A stretch of DNA of 8,624 nt. Source: an uncultured Synergistia bacterium. Lineage in GTDB: Bacteria; Eremiobacterota; SpSt-956; JAKJGF01. Numbering within the stretch: position 1 is the first letter of the stretch; each line of letters opens with the position of its first letter. The notes under the pieces were generated by a model. It was not told the origin of the DNA and ran no database searches. It saw only the letters and a program-made list of their open reading frames with translations. The stretch is from positions 1-8,624 of the forward strand of contig CALARM010000130.1 in the NCBI GenBank assembly GCA_937888925.1, written 5' to 3'. A program made the position numbers and the translations under genes. Below, piece by piece: positions 6,307 through 8,624 of this stretch.

Positions 6307-8103
6307 ATGAAGCCAGATAACAATGTTAACAAAAATTTAAAGACTATTCTTTTTATATCTCTCGGATACAGTTACGGCATAACCTTAGACAAAAGTTCCT
6401 GTTATGTCCAGTTAGGGCTGCTTTATCTTGGCACGGTGTTGAAGCAGAAAGGCTATAAAGTAAGTCTCTTATACAGTGATTATCCCGATGTTGACGAAAT
6501 AATTGAAAAAATAAAATCCCGTCATGTCGCTATGGTCGGATTTTATACCACTACGGAAAATATATATCGTTCCCTTAAATGTGCCGTTATGCTGAAAGAG
6601 CATTTCCCGGATTTAATCATTATGATGGGCGGCCCCCATGCGAGTGTTATGGATAAACACATACTCGAAACATATAAACATATTGATGTCATAGCAAGGG
6701 GAGAGGGAGAGAATACCGTAATTCAACTGGCAGAATATTATTTTGAAGGAAAAAATTCTCTTGAAGATATAAAAGGCATAAGTTATAGAAAAAATAATGA
6801 CATTCTGCGAAACAGTGAAGGACCGTTTATAGATGATCTGGACAGTCTCGCCGTTCCCGACAGAGATTTACTGGAAGAGCCTTTGAGGAGCTTTGATATT
6901 ATGTTTCCCAGGATAATAACAGGGAGGGGATGTCCCTTTAAATGCACCTTCTGTTATGAAGGTTTTCTGGGAAGTTCTTACAGGATGAGAAGTGCCGAAC
7001 ATGTTCTTGAGGAAGTGAAATATCTTCATAAAAGAGGAGACATAAGTTATCTCAGATTTCTCGATGACACATTCACAGTAAATCCTCAGAGAACTATGAA
7101 AATATGCAAAGGCCTGAGAGATATGTCGGAAGAGGGAACAAAGTTCGTATGGTTTGCAGAGGGGAGAGTCGATGTTCTCTCTAAATATCCCAGACTCCTT
7201 TATGCAATGAGCCTTGCCGGTCTTGCAGTGCTTCAGATTGGCGTTGAATGTGCAGAACAGCAGGTTCTGGATATGTATCAAAAAAATATAACACTTGAAC
7301 AGATTGAAGAAGTAGTCAGAATGTGTGCTTCTGCATTGATACCTTCCGTATCCATAAATTTTATCATAGGAGGCCCTCTTGAAAGCAGAGACCTTTACGG
7401 AAAAAATCTGGATTTTGTAAGAAAACTTATGAAACTGGCACCGGGAAGATTGAATATAACTTCCACCCTTCTTGTGCCTTTCCCGGGAACAAAGATCATG
7501 AAAGAACCTGAAACATTCGGTCTTAATATTATAGACAATGAATGTATAACCGGCATGACGAACGATACATGTTTCTGTGAAAATGAATCTTTAAACTGCT
7601 GTGAAATAACAGGTATAAAGAGGGATTTTGACAGGGACGTATGGAAGATAATGGCTGAAATATCGAGAGACGTTCCGTATGATATGATTTCTCAGAATTT
7701 TTCTCTCAAATCGAGCGGTATAGAAACACCATGGGCAGCTCTTTTTTCAGATGATACGGGCGTAAGGAGGTTTTATAATCTGAAACTTCATAAGATAAAT
7801 CTGTCTTTCAGTGAAGTGAAAGAAGATGAGCTTTTAAATTATTATCCTTCAAGAACCTATCCCTTATTCTATAACGAGGATAACAGTATTATTTTACATA
7901 AGGTTTACGGAAAAGAAATTCTTGATGATACAGGAAGTAGACTCTATGAACTTTCTTCCGGTAAAAGAACTTTTAGAGAAATTCTTCATATAGCGGAAGA
8001 GAAAATTTTTACAGATAGAGATTCTTCTTCAGTTTACGAAAAAGTCAAAAATTTTTATAGACTTATGGAAAAATTCTGTGCAATTATATTTCTTAAGATC
8101 TAG
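6307..8103 (+). CDS. B12-binding-domain radical SAM protein with C-terminal PqqD-like domain
   Basis: This 598-residue cytoplasmic protein starts at ATG 6307. The frame extends to a GTG at 6271, but that lies in a heptamer array; neither start has a strong ribosome site. Residues about 10-150 form a Rossmann-like cobalamin-binding domain with GGPHAS near 108-113 and no DxHxxG, as is usual for B12-radical SAM proteins. Residues about 198-400 are the radical SAM barrel: C209-x3-C213-x2-C216 in RGCPFKCTFCYE binds the [4Fe-4S] cluster that cleaves S-adenosylmethionine, and IGVECAEQQVL is typical of the family. Residues 413-432 hold five extra cysteines. The last 80 residues (about 520-598; ILDDTGSRLYELSSGKRTFREI) resemble PqqD, the winged-helix domain that binds RiPP leader peptides. 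Such enzymes methylate or rearrange unactivated carbons; here the target is probably a peptide or protein (inference). It lies 126 bp after the propeller gene. Confidence 0.85.
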   Translation: MKPDNNVNKNLKTILFISLGYSYGITLDKSSCYVQLGLLYLGTVLKQKGYKVSLLYSDYPDVDEIIEKIKSRHVAMVGFYTTTENIYRSLKCAVMLKEHFPDLIIMMGGPHASVMDKHILETYKHIDVIARGEGENTVIQLAEYYFEGKNSLEDIKGISYRKNNDILRNSEGPFIDDLDSLAVPDRDLLEEPLRSFDIMFPRIITGRGCPFKCTFCYEGFLGSSYRMRSAEHVLEEVKYLHKRGDISYLRFLDDTFTVNPQRTMKICKGLRDMSEEGTKFVWFAEGRVDVLSKYPRLLYAMSLAGLAVLQIGVECAEQQVLDMYQKNITLEQIEEVVRMCASALIPSVSINFIIGGPLESRDLYGKNLDFVRKLMKLAPGRLNITSTLLVPFPGTKIMKEPETFGLNIIDNECITGMTNDTCFCENESLNCCEITGIKRDFDRDVWKIMAEISRDVPYDMISQNFSLKSSGIETPWAALFSDDTGVRRFYNLKLHKINLSFSEVKEDELLNYYPSRTYPLFYNEDNSIILHKVYGKEILDDTGSRLYELSSGKRTFREILHIAEEKIFTDRDSSSVYEKVKNFYRLMEKFCAIIFLKI

Positions 8104-8143
8104 AAAATTACTGTAAGTTGCAGAATTTATAGGAAAATTATTT

Positions 8144-8177
8144 TTTGAGAAAAAGAAATTTTTCAAAGAATTTTTTT
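8144..8177 (+). terminator. Possible intrinsic terminator after the radical SAM gene
   Basis: TTTGAGAAAAA (8144-8154) can pair with TTTTTCAAA (8159-8167) across a 4-nt loop with a two-base bulge, followed by GAA and a run of seven T (8171-8177). The stem is almost all A-T and so weak, but its position 40 bp after the stop and the T-run fit a terminator. Confidence 0.4.
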
Positions 8178-8204
8178 CACTCGTATGGCTTCGCTACGAG
8201 TGAA
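8176..8204. repeat. Perfect 10-bp inverted repeat (REP-like hairpin)
   Basis: TTCACTCGTA (8176-8185) and TACGAGTGAA (8195-8204) are exact inverse complements around a 9-nt loop, TGGCTTCGC, that could add two GC pairs. No T-run follows it on either strand, so it is not a standard terminator. It resembles REP-type palindromes found between genes. It starts in the T-run of the preceding terminator candidate. Confidence 0.6.
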
Positions 8205-8234
8205 TGATGATAACTGAATAGAATTTATATACTC

Positions 8235-8262
8235 TGCTCGCAATTTACCATTCACCGCTCAC
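8235..8262 (-). repeat. Heptamer array, minus orientation
   Basis: On the minus strand the units read GTGAGCG, GTGAATG, GTAAATT, GCGAGCA. The minus-strand string TAGTGAGCGGTGAA (8264-8251) matches plus-strand bases 3788-3801 at 13 of 14 positions, tying the two loci together. The TAG that begins this match is also the stop codon of the adjoining gene fragment. Confidence 0.55.
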
Positions 8263-8552
8263 TACCCGCAGGCCCAGCCGAAAGCAAGTCTGTCTTTATG
8301 TTCTTTACACTGTGTTATATGGCCACATCCGGCATCACCGAACATATAGGGGAGATTTATTTCTGAATCCAGTTGAAAGACCATTTTCATTTTTTTATTG
8401 CATACAGGGCACGAAGGATATTCCACTCCCTGAATCCATGCAGGCCACCCTGAGAGTTTATCTCCCGATGTATGGGGATTGAGTTTTTCTTCATATTCTT
8501 CATAAAGAATTTCTTCTTCCGTTGATTTATATTTATGTAAATCTATGTAAAA
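8262..8552 (-). pseudogene. C-terminal fragment resembling DUF1963/YwqG-family proteins
   Basis: The minus strand is open for 96 codons between an in-frame TAA (8553-8555) and TAG (8262-8264). No ATG, GTG or TTG occurs before about codon 43, so this looks like a 5'-truncated remnant. The text is clearly protein-like: DKLSGWPAWIQ, then CPVCNKK, then FQLDSEINLPYMFGD, then a second cysteine/histidine group CGHITQCKEH, ending LAFGWACG. From memory, DUF1963 (YwqG-like) proteins end in this way, with a GG(Y/W)P-x-W-(V/I)Q segment, an FQ(L/I)DS strand, MFGD and a final LAF-x-W-x-C. Those proteins are typically well over 200 residues, so only the C-terminal part survives. The paired CxxC and CxHxxxC groups suggest zinc binding. 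DNA upstream (8553-8624) has stops in all three frames, so the missing part is not just frameshifted. Family function is unknown. Confidence 0.6.
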
Positions 8553-8624
8553 TTACAAAAATTTACAGCAATAACAACGTTACACCAAAAGAGTTTTATC
8601 CGAATTCATTATTATGTAAAAATT
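8533..8624. other. AT-rich tail with short TATGTAAA repeats
   Basis: TATGTAAA occurs at 8534-8541, 8544-8551 and near 8614-8621, and TGTAAA/TTTACA (8546-8551 and 8561-8566) form a short inverted repeat. All three minus-strand frames contain stops. No gene, tRNA or clear promoter is seen. It borders the truncated end of the DUF1963-like fragment and may mark a deletion or insertion junction. Confidence 0.3.

Noticed and set aside
6868..7281. Minus-strand 137-codon ORF inside the radical SAM gene
   Set aside because: It lies wholly opposite the catalytic barrel with its conserved cysteines and has no ribosome site or recognisable features.

Overview
The window comes from an AT-rich bacterial chromosome. 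It holds five intact genes, one gene cut by the left edge, two gene remnants, and intergenic DNA carrying a dispersed 7-bp-period repeat. Long intergenic gaps, large hybrid signalling proteins and a B12-type radical SAM enzyme suggest a low-GC, probably anaerobic, free-living Gram-negative or candidate-phylum bacterium. Nothing here fixes the taxon.

Left third. A TPR-repeat gene (minus strand, C-terminus beyond base 1, TTG start at 742) is divergent from a 91-residue protein with two membrane segments (976-1251, plus). That small gene converges on a 785-residue hybrid sensor kinase (1283-3640, minus). The kinase reads receiver, GAF-like, PAS, HisKA, ATPase, receiver. It also starts with TTG behind a strong ribosome site, and a good sigma-70-type promoter lies at 3716-3744.

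Centre and right. A plus-strand cluster holds a subtilisin-type serine protease without a signal peptide (3961-5121), an eight-repeat PQQ-like beta-propeller protein six bases downstream (5128-6180), and a B12-binding-domain radical SAM protein (6307-8103) whose C-terminus looks like a PqqD-type peptide-recognition domain. A radical SAM with such a domain next to a cytoplasmic protease is the architecture expected of a peptide- or protein-modification (RiPP-like) pathway. No normal precursor gene is evident. The 126-bp gap before the radical SAM gene contains a startless open stretch encoding a near-copy of that enzyme's own [4Fe-4S] motif region, and the propeller has a cysteine-rich N-terminus. 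These are the two most unusual things in the window.

Right end. After a probable terminator come a perfect 10-bp palindrome, another heptamer array, and a startless C-terminal fragment (8262-8552, minus) resembling DUF1963/YwqG-family proteins. The last roughly 70 bases show no gene.
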